Source: Prorocentrum cordatum (taxonomy: Eukaryota > Sar > Dinophyceae > Prorocentrales > Prorocentraceae). From it: 64,000 nucleotides of DNA. Where the stretch lies: the NCBI GenBank assembly GCA_963575745.1, contig CAUYUJ010020538.1:122001-186000 (forward strand), in the 5' to 3' direction. The position numbers were made by a program, and so were the translations under genes. The notes beneath the pieces are model-generated. The model was not told where the DNA came from, made no database searches, and saw only the letters and a list, made by a program, of their open reading frames with translations. Numbering within the stretch: the stretch's first letter is position 1; each line of letters opens with the position of its first letter. Shown here one piece after another: positions 32,221-43,012 of the stretch.

Positions 32221-32234
32221 AATGCTAAGGGGCG

Positions 32235-32410
32235 TCTATGCAGTGTTCCTCGTTCTTCTCCTCTTTCGCCCCCCCTTATCCTCCTCTTTCAACTCTTCTC
32301 GGTTGCTCTCCATCGTTCTCTCTATCAGTGTCTGTTTCGTTCTCCTTCATTGTTATTTTCCGTTATACAACACCTGAACCGCCCAGTCTTGCATCCAGGT
32401 TGCCGCCAGA
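32235..32410 (+). repeat. Right inverted end of the 26.5-32.4 kb structure
   Basis: Inverted partner of 26510-26690; see that entry for the shared blocks. Confidence 0.6.
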
Positions 32411-32637
32411 GGAGGAGGAAGGAGGATTGGCATCACAAGCGTAATGATTGCCCGACGAAGTATCCAACGCGGCAGAGGGAATTGCCTGGCCTGAAGCCCC
32501 TAAGAGCATGCCGGTGCAGTTGAGGAATGTAATGTGTTATGTCACGTAGCGTCCTCTCATGATCCTTCTTGGTCCCAGCAGTGTTGCGTTATGACCTCCG
32601 TTGAGGCGAATGTGCTACAGACAACCTGGCGCAGGCC

Positions 32638-32835
32638 ACTTGCCGAACTTCTCGAAGGCCATCCGTGCAGACGCGGACGATTGCCGAACGCCTCGAAGAC
32701 CAGCCAGAGCGGGCACAGGCCACCCACCGACAGTTTCGAAGACCAGTTGGGAGGAAGCGGCTATTTGCCGAACGGATCGAAAACCAGTCCGAGCGGGCGC
32801 AGGAGATTTGCCGAACGCCGTGAAGAAGACGTCAC
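32638..32835. repeat. 42-nt tandem repeat, about 4.5 copies
   Basis: Units begin TTGCCGAACG-CTCGAAGAC and continue CAG-C-GAGCGGGC-CAGG. The period of 42 keeps a 14-residue peptide repeat open on either strand. No sign that it is translated. Confidence 0.75.
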
Positions 32836-32966
32836 GGCCGCCACAAGGGGCGCCAGGAGAGGGCGCCCAGCGGCAAGGAGCGCGTTGGGGCAGACCGCCA
32901 GCGAATTTGCCCCTCGACCTCACGGCCTGAACCACAAAGTTTTGAGAAAACAAGGTTACGGGGAAG

Positions 32967-33072
32967 GAGGAGGAGGAGGAGGAGGAGGAGCAGGAGCAGG
33001 AGCAGGAGGAGGAGAAGGAAAGGGAGGAGGAGGAGGAAGGGGAGGAGAAGGAGGTGGAGGAGGGGGAGGAGA
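32967..33072. repeat. GGA polypurine tract
   Basis: GGA repeats with some GCAGGA units. Confidence 0.9.
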
Positions 33073-33172
33073 GCGCGCCACCAGTTGCAGAGCGGGTTCG
33101 GGACAGCAGGCCTTGGCCGCCCATTCACACCATGAAGTGCATCAATTAAGATATCCAAACAGATTGTCTAGA

Positions 33173-35189
33173 TCAGTCTGGAACCCGGGTGCGCCTCTGG
33201 ACTCGGATTGGCGTGCCGTCTGGCCACGTGTCGTAGGTGGCCTTTGGCATCAGATCGTCCCCCAAGCGGCGTAGGTAGCTTGTACCAGCTTGGGTCGGCG
33301 GCCACCACAATTTCTGAAGGTTTTTGCACGAGCTCTTGCGGTTGGTTGAGCACGTTATGGAGAATCCACACCGACGACACCACATCAGCCCGCGGGCCAA
33401 CATGATATGATGCGACTCTTGCACCTCCGAGTTGCCAGCAATAATTGCTGTTCCAAGCGTCTCTCCGCCTTCGGCCGCTTCCTCTTCCGTATCAGGTCGA
33501 CAGTGGCGTGTATCAGTTCCACACGCTTGCAAGAAGGGTCCACCACATCATTTGATGAGGACCCCGCTGATCGTGAATGATGCTGCCCAACGTCCTCCCC
33601 GTAGGCGTCGTCGTGCTCCCGCAGGCGTCGTCGCTGTGGTCCAGCCTTCCGCACGGGCTGTTGATGCTGGGCTTCGTCGCCGCGCTGCCAGCACTGGCGG
33701 CTGCAAGTTGCTGCGAGGTGTCTGAAGCCAAGATACCGCACCTGCAAACCGCACGGTTTCCACACAGGCCGTGCACGAGTATCCAAGGCTGCCTTCCACC
33801 TCCACGTGCGAAGATTGTGCAATCGCCTGATTCCTACGTTCCTGTAGGGTGAGCCGCTTCTGGCGCTCAGGAGGTGCGGCTTTTGCACGCTGCGTGGAGT
33901 AGCTCTGCTTGTGCACCGCCAACATGCGCTTAAGAAGCATCCTTTGACGGTCACATGCCAACTCGTATGGTCTTGAGACGGGACGCGCGCCTGCGCCGCC
34001 TCGCTATCAGCAAAACGGTCTGCAATGGTATTGCCGACCCAGTCGCGAACCTCTACATAGTCGAAGACGTCGACGGCTTCGATCTCCCCGTGAAGCGAAC
34101 GAAATTTTCGGACTCCCGCAGTGCCAGCACGGCTGCGCATGCCCGATTGAGTGCCACAGGTCAGCGGTATTTGCACCATATGGGTGGTGGGGCTGGCCCG
34201 ACCCACATCCACCTGCCAAGTTTTTGTGATCGGTATGGTGTATGCCTGGTCCCGACGAGCGCCGAAGAAACACATGACAAGGAGTCAGCTCAGACCGTGG
34301 TACCGTCTGCGGGCCCACCATGGCCTGAGTCCATCCACCTTGAGATTGCCACTGGCCGTCCACCTCCGCAGTCGCGATGAGAGTCCACGCCGTGCGCCAG
34401 AGGGTCGCAGAATTGTTATCTGGACCACCCGAACCGCCACCAGACGAATACCACGTGTTGTAAGGATGGGCGGTGAGGTCGACGATGCCGCCCGTGCCAA
34501 ATTGCCCAAAACTGCCCTACGCATGGAGGTAGGGACATTCAGCGGCGGCGGGCACATCCATCCAGGCCTGCGGCGCGAGCCCGCGAACATGTTGCGTCCT
34601 GGTTTGGTGGACCCATGTTTGAGAGGCCGCAACGCCATCGTGCTCCGTGACAATGAGCACGCACTACCAGCTGCGATGGAACTCAGACTCCAGTGCGCCG
34701 CACTCGCACAGTCCATCGGTCAAGTATCCGGCATCGCGACACCGTTGACCACATCAAGCTCCACCTGCAAGCACCGTCATAAGCACGCCAGCACTCGTTG
34801 CCTACGGCGCTGGCACTGTCGAAGCATCTTGCGAGGAACTTCTACAGCGGCACCGTCGCAGAAGCCTTCGCCCAGATATTGAATGCTCGCTCGTTGCCAC
34901 AATGGCTTCCTCACTGCACTCGTGAACACGTCCAAGAATCCCGCATGTCTACTGGATCTGGGGTGATGGCGTACACGTTCCCAGCAGTGTCATGCCATCT
35001 ATCTGCTTCCACCGCCTCCCAGGAAATCTCGAACAGGGTCGCGATGACAGTCGCCATTGGGCCAGCGACGTGGCGCCAGCGGGCCGCGGGCGCCATGCTA
35101 GCAAGACGGTCGCGGACTGCAAGCCACGACCGGCGATATCTATTATGCTTCTCTGAACGATTCCTCCATAAGTTAACCCAGTCCTGCAC
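33173..35189 (-). pseudogene. Degraded third LINE: post-RT region, RNase H and C-terminal knuckle
   Basis: Minus-strand remains of another dinoflagellate-type LINE, 5'-truncated and shifted in frame several times. In order: a post-RT segment at 35189-34914 (WVNLWRNRSEKHNRYRRSW, RWRHVAGPMATVIATLFEI), and a cysteine knuckle near 34733-34670 (GLCECGALESEFHR, then TAG). The RNase H remains are TAWTLIATAEVDGQW and VPRSELTP with the catalytic Glu, then DYVEVRDWVGNTIADRFAD with the final Asp. The first catalytic Asp seems lost (GGGSGG in place of DGSG). A basic linker near 33930-33800 leads to a C-terminal knuckle at 33420-33230 (HHIMLARGLMWCRRCGF). Its domain order agrees with copy 2 but its sequence is divergent, so it is a different family. 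No target duplication was found. Confidence 0.8.
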
Positions 35190-36335
35190 GTACCCTTTAC
35201 GTCACGCCACAGGAGGATGGGGGAGGAGAGGGAGGAGGGGGAGGAAGAGGGGGAGGAGGGCCGCTCGTGGGGCAGCTCAGGTGAGAGGTAGGGGGGGCCC
35301 CCGCGCGCGATGAGGACGTCCAGGTGGAGCTGGCGGTGGTGCTCTCGGCGCCGCCCCCGCGCGCCCCGCGCTGCCCTCGGCCTCTCTGCCGCGCCAATGA
35401 TCCAAGGGCGACGAAATCTAGTGGTTCTTGGTCCATGTCGGTGCGACCCGCCATCTATTGCGCCTGAGTTTCTCGGCCTCCCGCCTCGTGGAGCGGAGCG
35501 ACACGCCATCGGCTTGCAGGGCGTGGCGCGTCGCTGGTGCCGCCGCCACGACACGCTGTCCAGGAGTTCCTGGCCGTGCACATGAGGCGTTCCAGAAAGG
35601 GCCTCGCCTTCGAGAATGCAGGGGGTCGTCATCTTCTCCGCTGCGGAGAGCGGCGGGAGGTCGGCGGAAGTTGGCGAAGGCGAAGCGAGGCTACCTCAGC
35701 CAGAGGAAGGTCCGTGGAAGCTGGCGGGAGAATCACTTGTCTTCCAAGAGGTGATAAGGTTTTTGGGTTCGGGGCTCCCAGAACCCGCCATATCTCCACT
35801 GCCCCCGGCAAGACCCAGCCTGGGCCCACGAGCTGCGTATATGCCCCCCCCTGGCAAGCAGGGAGGGTGGATATACTGTTCTCAGAAGAGTTCGGCGATA
35901 ACCCGGGTTATCGGGCCCGCCCCCCTCCCCCCCACCCCGGACCCCGGATAGTCTGACCTTGTCAGTTGCGTAGGTCCACAGGGGGCGCGCAGTATTGGTG
36001 CGCGCGGGCACACGGGGGCCGCCCAAAGCGAAAGGATGAGGTTATCGCCCCCCCCCCCCGCCTCCCTCACCCCACTGGATATTCTGGGTCACCGCCAAAA
36101 AATATGAGACGGTCTCATTGGCTTGGCCAGGGGCGACGGATGTGGGCAGATCTCCCCGCCCTACGCCGTGCCAACGCGCCTTCATCTCCAGACCCCGTGG
36201 CCATGAGAGGAGCGGGTCCGTAGGAAAACGGGCCGCCAGTCTGCTTTCAGGCCCACCAGAGTGTGGCAAGCACTTGTCGCGGTGTGCCCGCGCTGTTCTT
36301 CGAACATTTCGGGTTTGGACCGTTTTGTTCCGATA
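35190..36335. other. Intergenic with GGA tract and palindrome
   Basis: A GGA tract covers 35214-35267. A perfect 18-bp palindrome, CGATAACCCGGGTTATCG, lies at 35896-35913. Possible coding remnants at 35310-35460 are too weak to call. Confidence 0.45.
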
Positions 36336-36342
36336 CAGGTGT

Positions 36343-36526
36343 GACCCATGCCAAGCACCACCCTGCTTGCCTCCAGGGTGTCCTGGGTTTCTCGGGTTTC
36401 GATGGTGTTGCTGTGGAAAGCAGAACGTTCCCACACCAAAAAATCAATCGACGTCCTGGGGTCTGAGGGTTGGGTTTCTTTTGGAAGGTTTCTTGTGGTC
36501 GGGCCCCTACTGTTCACTGGCATCAT
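36343..36526 (+). repeat. Dispersed repeat, copy 2 (pair with 9343-9512)
   Basis: Same order of conserved blocks as the copy near 9.4 kb and the same strand. Confidence 0.7.
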
Positions 36527-36730
36527 GTTCTGAGAACATCGGTTTCGTACTGAGAGCAGCTTTTGGTTCTAAGGAAAATCTCGTGGTGGGCCTTTTGAGG
36601 AATGCCGGGACGGTCTGCTCCGCAGGAAGGGTCGAAGGATGGAGTTTGGTGTGTTGCTAGTCCTCTGGAGCGTCCTCGCCGTCGCGGCCGGATTCTCCTG
36701 AAAACTTGTGCCGCAACGCACCCCTGTCGG

Positions 36731-36916
36731 GCCGAACGAAAGGAGGGGACAGGGAGAGGGGGGGGGGTACGACATCTGCTGCGTGCAGCTGGTTTCGGCC
36801 CCGCAGCCGGGCCCATTCCTCGATACATGGCCGCCTCTGGCGCCAGGAGGCGCCGGGAAAATCAGTTACGTGAGCTGATTATCAAACCCCGTCTTTGCTA
36901 TCCCCCCCTTTCGCCC
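36731..36916 (+). mobile_element. TIR element, family G, copy 1
   Basis: Pairs with 45695-45892. Shared core: TACGACATCTGCTGC, GCAGCTGGTTTCGGCCCCG, CGGGCCCAT-CCTCGATAC, AGGCGCCGGGAAAATCA, GTGAGCTGATT. The ends are inverted: GCCGAACGAAAGG at the left, and CTTTCGCCCGGC at the right, complementary with mismatches. No coding capacity; target duplication unclear. Confidence 0.7.
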
Positions 36917-36949
36917 GGCACGACCCTGGAGAGGTCCAGGGGGTGGGGT

Positions 36950-37324
36950 GGGGAGGGGGGGGGGGGGGGCAATTTTGGAGGGGTGCCGTCAAAAGCAAAA
37001 GAGACCCGTCGGAAACGGGCCCCGAGGTTTCTCGCGGCGTTTTGACTACCTCCCCTGGGCCCCCCGCCCTCCCCCGGGGACCGAAGACGATGCGGGACGA
37101 GACGCCCGTCCTGCTGGAAGGCCCACGGGTCCAGGGCCAGTCTCCCTCGGGGACCGGCGTCTCTCATGCCGGCGGAGACGTTTCCGGGCCAAGGGTGTCC
37201 CGGGCTCATCGTGTCGTTTTGTTGGCCCCCTGGTGCCCCCTCGGGCCTCGTGAGGGGTGCTCGGACGGGCCGGGGGGCCTCCATCTCCAGCCCCCCCTTC
37301 AGGGCCTCACCCCTCGGACAAAAG
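36950..37324. other. GC-rich intergenic DNA
   Basis: A G-run lies at 36953-36969. No gene supported. Confidence 0.45.
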
Positions 37325-37510
37325 CCGTAAGCATAAGCTGTCCGAGGCCCGCGCGGATATCTTGGGACGACGCTGGACCCCTCGTCCCCCGCCACCCCGG
37401 GGGCGGCGTCTCTGTTGCCGCTCCCGGCGCGAGGGGTGTGGGGAGGGGGCTCCCGCGCCAGTTTGAGAGACATATGCGCGGAGTTCCGAGAGTTTGTGCT
37501 TAACGGTGTT
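37325..37510. mobile_element. Foldback element, family F, copy 3
   Basis: The left arm (GTAAGCATAAGCTGTCCGAG, then GCCCGCGCGGATATCTTG) is the inverted counterpart of the right arm (GCGCGGAGTTCCGAGAGTTT, then GTGCTTAA). The arms match those of the copies at 9848-10022 and 50284-50474; the loop is GC-rich and divergent. Confidence 0.65.
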
Positions 37511-39490
37511 GTGGTTTGCTCGTCTACCTCCCCCATCTCTAACGCATCCTTCTGATATCCCTCACCACGTGTACTCTCTCCGCGTCTTGCTGCTCCTCCT
37601 GGTCGTGCTCCTCCTTACGATCATCCTCCTCGACCTTTGTTCCCCCATGCCAATCAGTCTCGGGCTCATGATCCCGCTCTTCCTTGTTTTCATATTCCGT
37701 GTTGTCGTCCTCTGCCATCCATTGTGTGCGTCTTCCACCATTCCGTGCCCCGATACCGGGTAAGTACATCTCATCGTGCCTTTTCCCTTAGCCGCCCGAA
37801 GTCACGATTTTCTCGTGACATGGCCCCCAGACCTCTCGACTCCATCTTGGGCACCGTTTCATCCTGGGTTGTTTTCAGACGGTCCCAGGCGAACAACTTA
37901 TCACAACGGCCGTCATGATCTCCTCGCCGCTCGGCAGCCCTGCGCCATCCCCCCTCTGAATCGGGCCCTGGACCTGTTTCTGGTGTGCGGTGGTTTGGGG
38001 CACTCGGCTCTCCCCCTCAAAATCGGCCTTTGGACTTGCTCCGGGGTGTGGTGGTCTGCCCCCCCTCAACATCTCCCTCCTGGACGTGTTCCTAGCTGCG
38101 TCCTGGCCAAATAGGGCGAGGCAGATCCAACCTCGGGCGACGAGGACGCCTCAAGGAGGCCGAGACGGAGAAGGTCTCCAGGTGTCTCTCACGGGACCGT
38201 TCCCGCGGAGGTCCCCGAAGAGTGCATTGGATCATCGAGCCTCGAACTCTTTGTCCTCCCAGATCCTCGGTCCTTGGAATCTGCGACCTTCCATCTCTTT
38301 CTCACCCCCTCCTCCTCTTCCTCCTTCTCCTCTTCCTCCGCCTCGTCGAACTCTTGGAACGTCGGTCCTCGACCCTCCCCCCAACCGCCGAGTCGTCCCC
38401 GACGAACTTCCTGAAGAGCCAGACCAAGAGCATCAGCCTGCGCTTCCCCACTGTGACCGCGTCTGGGGAGCGCGCCGTGCCCCCCTCCCTCGGGAACTCC
38501 TGGGTGCCCTTGAACTTGGCATCGCCCGGACGTGCGCATTGCTTCGGCGAGGACCACTGAGGGGCATCCCGGATCGTCTTGCGATTGTGCATCGCACGAA
38601 ACCGAGAATTGCACGGGGGCTGGACCTCCGAGCGACGGCAAGCGAAAGCTCCTGGGCAACACCTGCGCCCCCCCCCCCTGGGGGAGCTCCTGGGAGCCCC
38701 TGAGGCCCCGTGGGGGTGGCCTGGCATCCGACGGCGGAGTGGGACAGAGGGCCGCCATGATGAAGTGGGATCGCTCACTTGGGCATCGCTCGGACGTGTG
38801 CATTTTCGTCTCGGCGAGGATCATCGAGGAGCATGTTGGGTGACCTTGCGAAAAATACTCACGAAACCGAACAGTGCATGAGGAATGGACGTCCGACCGC
38901 TCACCTGTTGGGCAGGCACCAGGCTGGCGGAGCGGAGGAAGCTCCAAAGTGGTTGAGACTGCTGAGCGGCCTAAGTGGGAAAGACGTTACGCCTGGCCTG
39001 TCGTGCCGCTCCTCGAGGGCGATATTTCTCCCCCAATCCCCGAGTTCAGTCCGAACAGTTCGGCCGCTCAGAAAAGGGGGGCACTCTGGAATACCCCCCA
39101 AGGGGGCACTCTAACGCACCCCTATTGAGGATGGACGCCCCCCATCGCATGTCCCAGGGTTGGGCCCAAAATGTGTGGTCCGTTCCGAAACCTCACGGAG
39201 CTTGTGACAGGGGTCGACACATCGCCTCTTAGTTTCCTTCTCACCGCCCAAATGCTCACGCTGCGACCCAACAGCGTGCTCTTGGAGCAGGGGGGTGGTC
39301 CTGGAAGTGCGTTCGCCATGTTCAGGCTCCCCGGGGCTCTTCCCTGAACGGACCGTCAAGAGCGGCTCGGGATGAGGCGTGGGTCCTTGGTCAAGCCACA
39401 GGGGCAAGGGCTTGTTGTCACCAGAGACAGGGGCCAATGTTCCACCTCCACTACCATCGGTAGGACGGGGGAGACGGGAGACTGGGGAGG
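37511..39490. other. Intergenic with one local duplication
   Basis: Two roughly 130-bp stretches, near 38517-38650 and 38781-38915, are imperfect direct copies 264 bp apart (GGCATCGC-CGGACGTG, TCGGCGAGGA, GCGA and CACGAAACCGA shared in order). A minus-strand acidic frame at 37539-37769 (AEDDNTEYENKEERDHEPE) could be coding but has no motif. No gene called. Confidence 0.45.
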
Positions 39491-39705
39491 TCTTCTTCTT
39501 CCTCCTCTTCCTCCTCTTCCTCCTCCTCCTCCTCCTCCTCCTCCCTGTCCTGCCTATGGGATCCGATCCTCAGATGTCTTCTAATGGCAGCCTACCTATG
39601 TCCCTGTCTCACCTATGGCAGCCTATACATGTCTTCTAGGTGGAACCTCCTCCCTGTCCTACCTATGGCAGCCTACCTATGGCAGCCTGTGTCCTGTCTC
39701 CCTGC
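39491..39705. repeat. TTCCTCC tract followed by CCTATGGCAGCCTAC repeats
   Basis: A polypyrimidine run (39495-39545) is followed by four or five loose copies of CCTATGGCAGCCTA. Confidence 0.75.
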
Positions 39706-40060
39706 CCTCCTCCTCCTCGACGTAGCGTCGATGCAGTGTCGATGAGCGTCGATTCGCAAATGCCAGCAGGATGGCACTGGAGGCTCCCATGCGGTGCCAC
39801 AGAAGGAGGAAGACGGAGGAGGATCGCGGATGCAGGTTGTTCCACGCTTCTCTACCTTTTCGGGCCTCCTGGGGCGCTCTCGGTCGCCACGGCCAGCCAA
39901 GCCTCGAAGCGTCCCCAGACATGTTCGAGGGTCGCGACGAAGAACGCGGAAGGAAACGGTGAATTGATGAGCACCCATATTTCTTGTGACTCGAATGCAT
40001 TTTGTGCTGGTAGATGCTTTGGTTTGCTTTCCCCGTCTGGGACAGTTTCTGGGCCCCTGA

Positions 40061-40324
40061 ATGGCCGAATCACTACACAGGATGAAAAGTTGGTCCTGGG
40101 AAGTGTGTCGAGAGTTCAATGGGCAGATTTATCTAGAACATCTCAACGTCGGATGCCTGGGGGAGAACGAGGAGGAAGCCGAGGCTGACGACAGGGTTGC
40201 AGGAAGTGCGGATGGGGAGTATTACGTCGGCTGGGAGGGGGAAGCGGACGGGGGAACGCGGAGAACGGGAGATGGGACGGGTGAGAAGGGGATGGGATGG
40301 ATGGGATGGGAGTGCGGGGTGTGA
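40061..40324 (+). CDS. Possible small acidic protein or exon
   Basis: ATG 40061 to TGA 40322-40324. WSWEVCREFNGQIYLEHLNV is protein-like and faintly resembles the spacing of a WW domain. An acidic part follows (GENEEEAEADDRVAG) and then a Gly-rich tail. The frame is short and the tail lies over a GGATGG-type repeat, so it may be chance. Confidence 0.25.
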   Translation: MAESLHRMKSWSWEVCREFNGQIYLEHLNVGCLGENEEEAEADDRVAGSADGEYYVGWEGEADGGTRRTGDGTGEKGMGWMGWECGV

Positions 40325-40695
40325 GGGGAGAGGGCACACGAATATGCGATGTGACCCTTCCCCTGTGAACTCGAGCCGCCGCGAGTAGAGTCCCCTCGCG
40401 TGGCTCGCGCCAGCGCTCAATCGGTGCAATCGCCAGGGGGACCACGAAGGTGACGGGTGGAGACGACGATGCGCAAAGATTGACTCGGGCGCGCGGATAG
40501 CGGCGGAGTCCCGTTTCCTTGCATATTCGGCTCATCCGTCTTGGGCTCGTGGCGGGGCAGGGGATGCTTGCTCGTGGATGGCTTGGCCCTAAGCGCGGTG
40601 CCCCGTGTGGATTTCTCATTTCAGGCCGCACTCCGCGCCGCTAGGATCAAATTATCCCAGTGCGACCCTACCTAGGAGTTGGAGCATTTAGGAAA
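40325..40695. other. Intergenic
   Basis: No gene or repeat recognised. Confidence 0.5.
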
Positions 40696-40698
40696 GCA

Positions 40699-40880
40699 AC
40701 ATCTACATCTACACCGACAGCTACATGTACGTCTACACCTGCATCTGCATCTACATCTACATCAACATCAACAGCGAGACTCACATATACATCTAAATCT
40801 ACATCTACACCTACATCTACGTCTACATCTACATCTACACCTACATCCACATCTACACCTACACCTACATCTACATATGC
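40699..40880. repeat. ACATCT hexanucleotide microsatellite
   Basis: CTACAT/CTACAC hexamer units with point variants. Confidence 0.92.
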
Positions 40881-40899
40881 ACTTTCCTAGGAGCATAGG

Positions 40900-41300
40900 A
40901 GGCTATGCTAGCATAGCAGGCTATGCTGTGCTATGCTATGCTGCGCTATGCTACGAAATGCTATGCTGCGCTATGCGATGCTATGCTATGCTGCGCTATG
41001 CTATTATATGCTAGGCTATGATATGATATGCGATGCAGCGCTATGCTATGCTATGCTGTGCCCTGCTATGCTATGCTATGCTATGCTATGCTGCGCTATG
41101 CTATGTTATGCTATGATATGCCGTGCTATGCTAAGCATTGCTAAGCTGTGCTGTGCTGCGCTATGCGATGCTATGCTATACTATGCTATGATATGCTTTG
41201 TTATTATGATATATGCTATGTTATGATATGCTATGATATGTTTGGTCATGATATGCTATGCTATGCGGTGCTCATGCTGCGCTGCGCTATGCTGCGCTGC
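40900..41300. repeat. GCTAT pentanucleotide microsatellite
   Basis: Imperfect CTATG units with frequent CTGCG, TGATA and TGTG variants. Confidence 0.92.
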
Positions 41301-41493
41301 GCTAAGCTAAGGTAAGCGAAGCTATGCTGAGCTAAGCTAGGCTAAGCTAAGCCAAACCAAGCCAAGCCAAGCTAAGCTAAGCTAAGATGAGATAAGCTAA
41401 GCTAAGCTAACCTAAGCTAAGCTAAGCTAAGTTAAACCAAGCTGCGCTAGACAAAGCTAAGCTAAGATGAGATAAGATAAGCGAAGCTAAGCT
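41301..41493. repeat. CTAAG pentanucleotide microsatellite
   Basis: The unit changes from CTATG to CTAAG at this point, keeping the same 5-base period, with some CCAAG and GATAA variants. Confidence 0.9.
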
Positions 41494-41841
41494 GGGTGAA
41501 CCCAGGGGGCGCAACTGGGGGAGCCGCGGGGCGGGGACTGGGGGAACCACCCGGGGCATGTTGCACTGCCCGGCCCCTTTAGCTAACAGAGTAAGAACCC
41601 TTCTAGGCAGAGCCTAGGTAGGGAACAAACATATATAAAAAACAACAACCAACACACACACAACAAAAACATATGAGCGCTCCGTCGCCACATCGGGCGG
41701 TAGTTGTTGCATGTTTCGAGGGCTACCTCCTCTGATCCGCGCTGGCCTGCGCCTGGAACGCGCTCCAGGGAGGGGCACGCACTCCCAGGCGTGTGGCTTG
41801 CCCAGGGCATCCCCCCCTGCAGGGCTCGTTTCGTCGGCGCA

Positions 41842-42421
41842 CAGGAACCCGACACCAACACCAAGAAACCACTAGAAATGAAAACATTGCAGCCTCTGTT
41901 GAATGCCGTCGCCCGTGTCTTCGGGTTCGCGTGTCCAGAGTTGATGAATGCCAGCTCTGAGCGTGTGGGAACATAACGGGCCGTCTCCAGTTCCCCAAGT
42001 GAGCGTTCGGATTTCCATGGGCCGCGCGAGTCCCGCGTTCCGTGCGAACCCAGCCAGCCCCATGAACCCCACAAGTTCCCCAAAGGGCTTCATGGGCCGA
42101 ACGTGCGCCGCAGCGCGCATAAGCCCAACGCGCCGCGCTGGCCCAGCATGCCGCGCGGGCACCATTGGCACCCTGACTCGTCAGGGCCACATCTGGTTTC
42201 TGAGCCTTGGAAACCCCGCGGGCCATGGGAGCCCCGTGGGCCTCAGGGGCGCCATGAGCTGCATGGGACGTTTCCCTATCATGGAAGCACCGTGGCTTGC
42301 AAAGTCGGAGAGCAATGCGAGCCATCTCAAGCTTTCTTGGCTTCGTTGGGTCGCTCAGCCCCCACAGGGAAAACGCTCCGAACTTTTCCAGTGGCGTCTT
42401 GGTGCTGGTGCCGGCTTTTTG
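41842..42421. mobile_element. TIR element, family H, copy A (580 bp)
   Basis: The left end CAGGAACCCGACACCAACAC (then CAAGAAACCACTAGAAA) is the inverted match of the right end TCTTGGTGCTGGTGCCGG then CTTTTTG, and the similarity extends about 38 bases. The interior shows no homology to copy B and no convincing gene. A spacer of 13 bases separates it from copy B. Confidence 0.65.
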
Positions 42422-42434
42422 TTCCCTGCAACAT

Positions 42435-43012
42435 CAAAAAGCCGACACCAGCACCAAGACCCCCACTGGAACGGCGGCCCCATGTGCGAGCTGAACCCCT
42501 CGACGATTTCGGAAGCTTGCCACGGGCTGCGGGCTTGGGTCAAGAGGGGGCCACGGTCTTATGCCCAGGCCGCGACGGGCGGCCACCGCCCCCTTTCACA
42601 GAGAGCGGCGGATTCGAACTCGTCGGGCCTTGGTGTCGGGCCAAACGAGGGTCAGGGATGCGACGCGGGCGGACATAGGGTGGGTGAAGGGTGGGGGGAA
42701 TGAGAGGGGGGCGGGCGGGCGGGGGCTGGCGTGGTGGAGGGCGGCGGTGGGGGGAGTGAAGCTTCAGCCATGGGGGATGCCGCAGCTTTCCCTCTTCTCT
42801 CCCTCTTCCCCCGAGAGCGCCCGCTAGATTCGCTTCTCGCTTGCACTTGTTATTTCCTGCTTTCCCTCTTGCGTGCTGCGCGACGTCTCCCCTCCCCCGT
42901 CCTCCTCGCCCACTCTGCGATTCCTCAGGCCAGGGCGGGCTCGCGCTGGTCCAAAACGCAATTCGACATTTCGTGAAACAAATACTTTCTTGGTGCTGGT
43001 GTCGGCTTTTTG
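42435..43012. mobile_element. TIR element, family H, copy B (578 bp)
   Basis: Perfect 25-bp terminal inverted repeats: left 42435-42459 (includes CCGACACCAGCACCAAGA), right 42988-43012. The adjacent ends of copies A and B form a strong hairpin. The interior is GC-rich and non-coding as far as I can see. No target duplication recognised. Confidence 0.7.

Noticed and set aside
37539-37769. Acidic minus-strand frame
   Set aside because: Opposite a CT-rich stretch that gives Glu/Asp/Arg by composition; left as a remark only.
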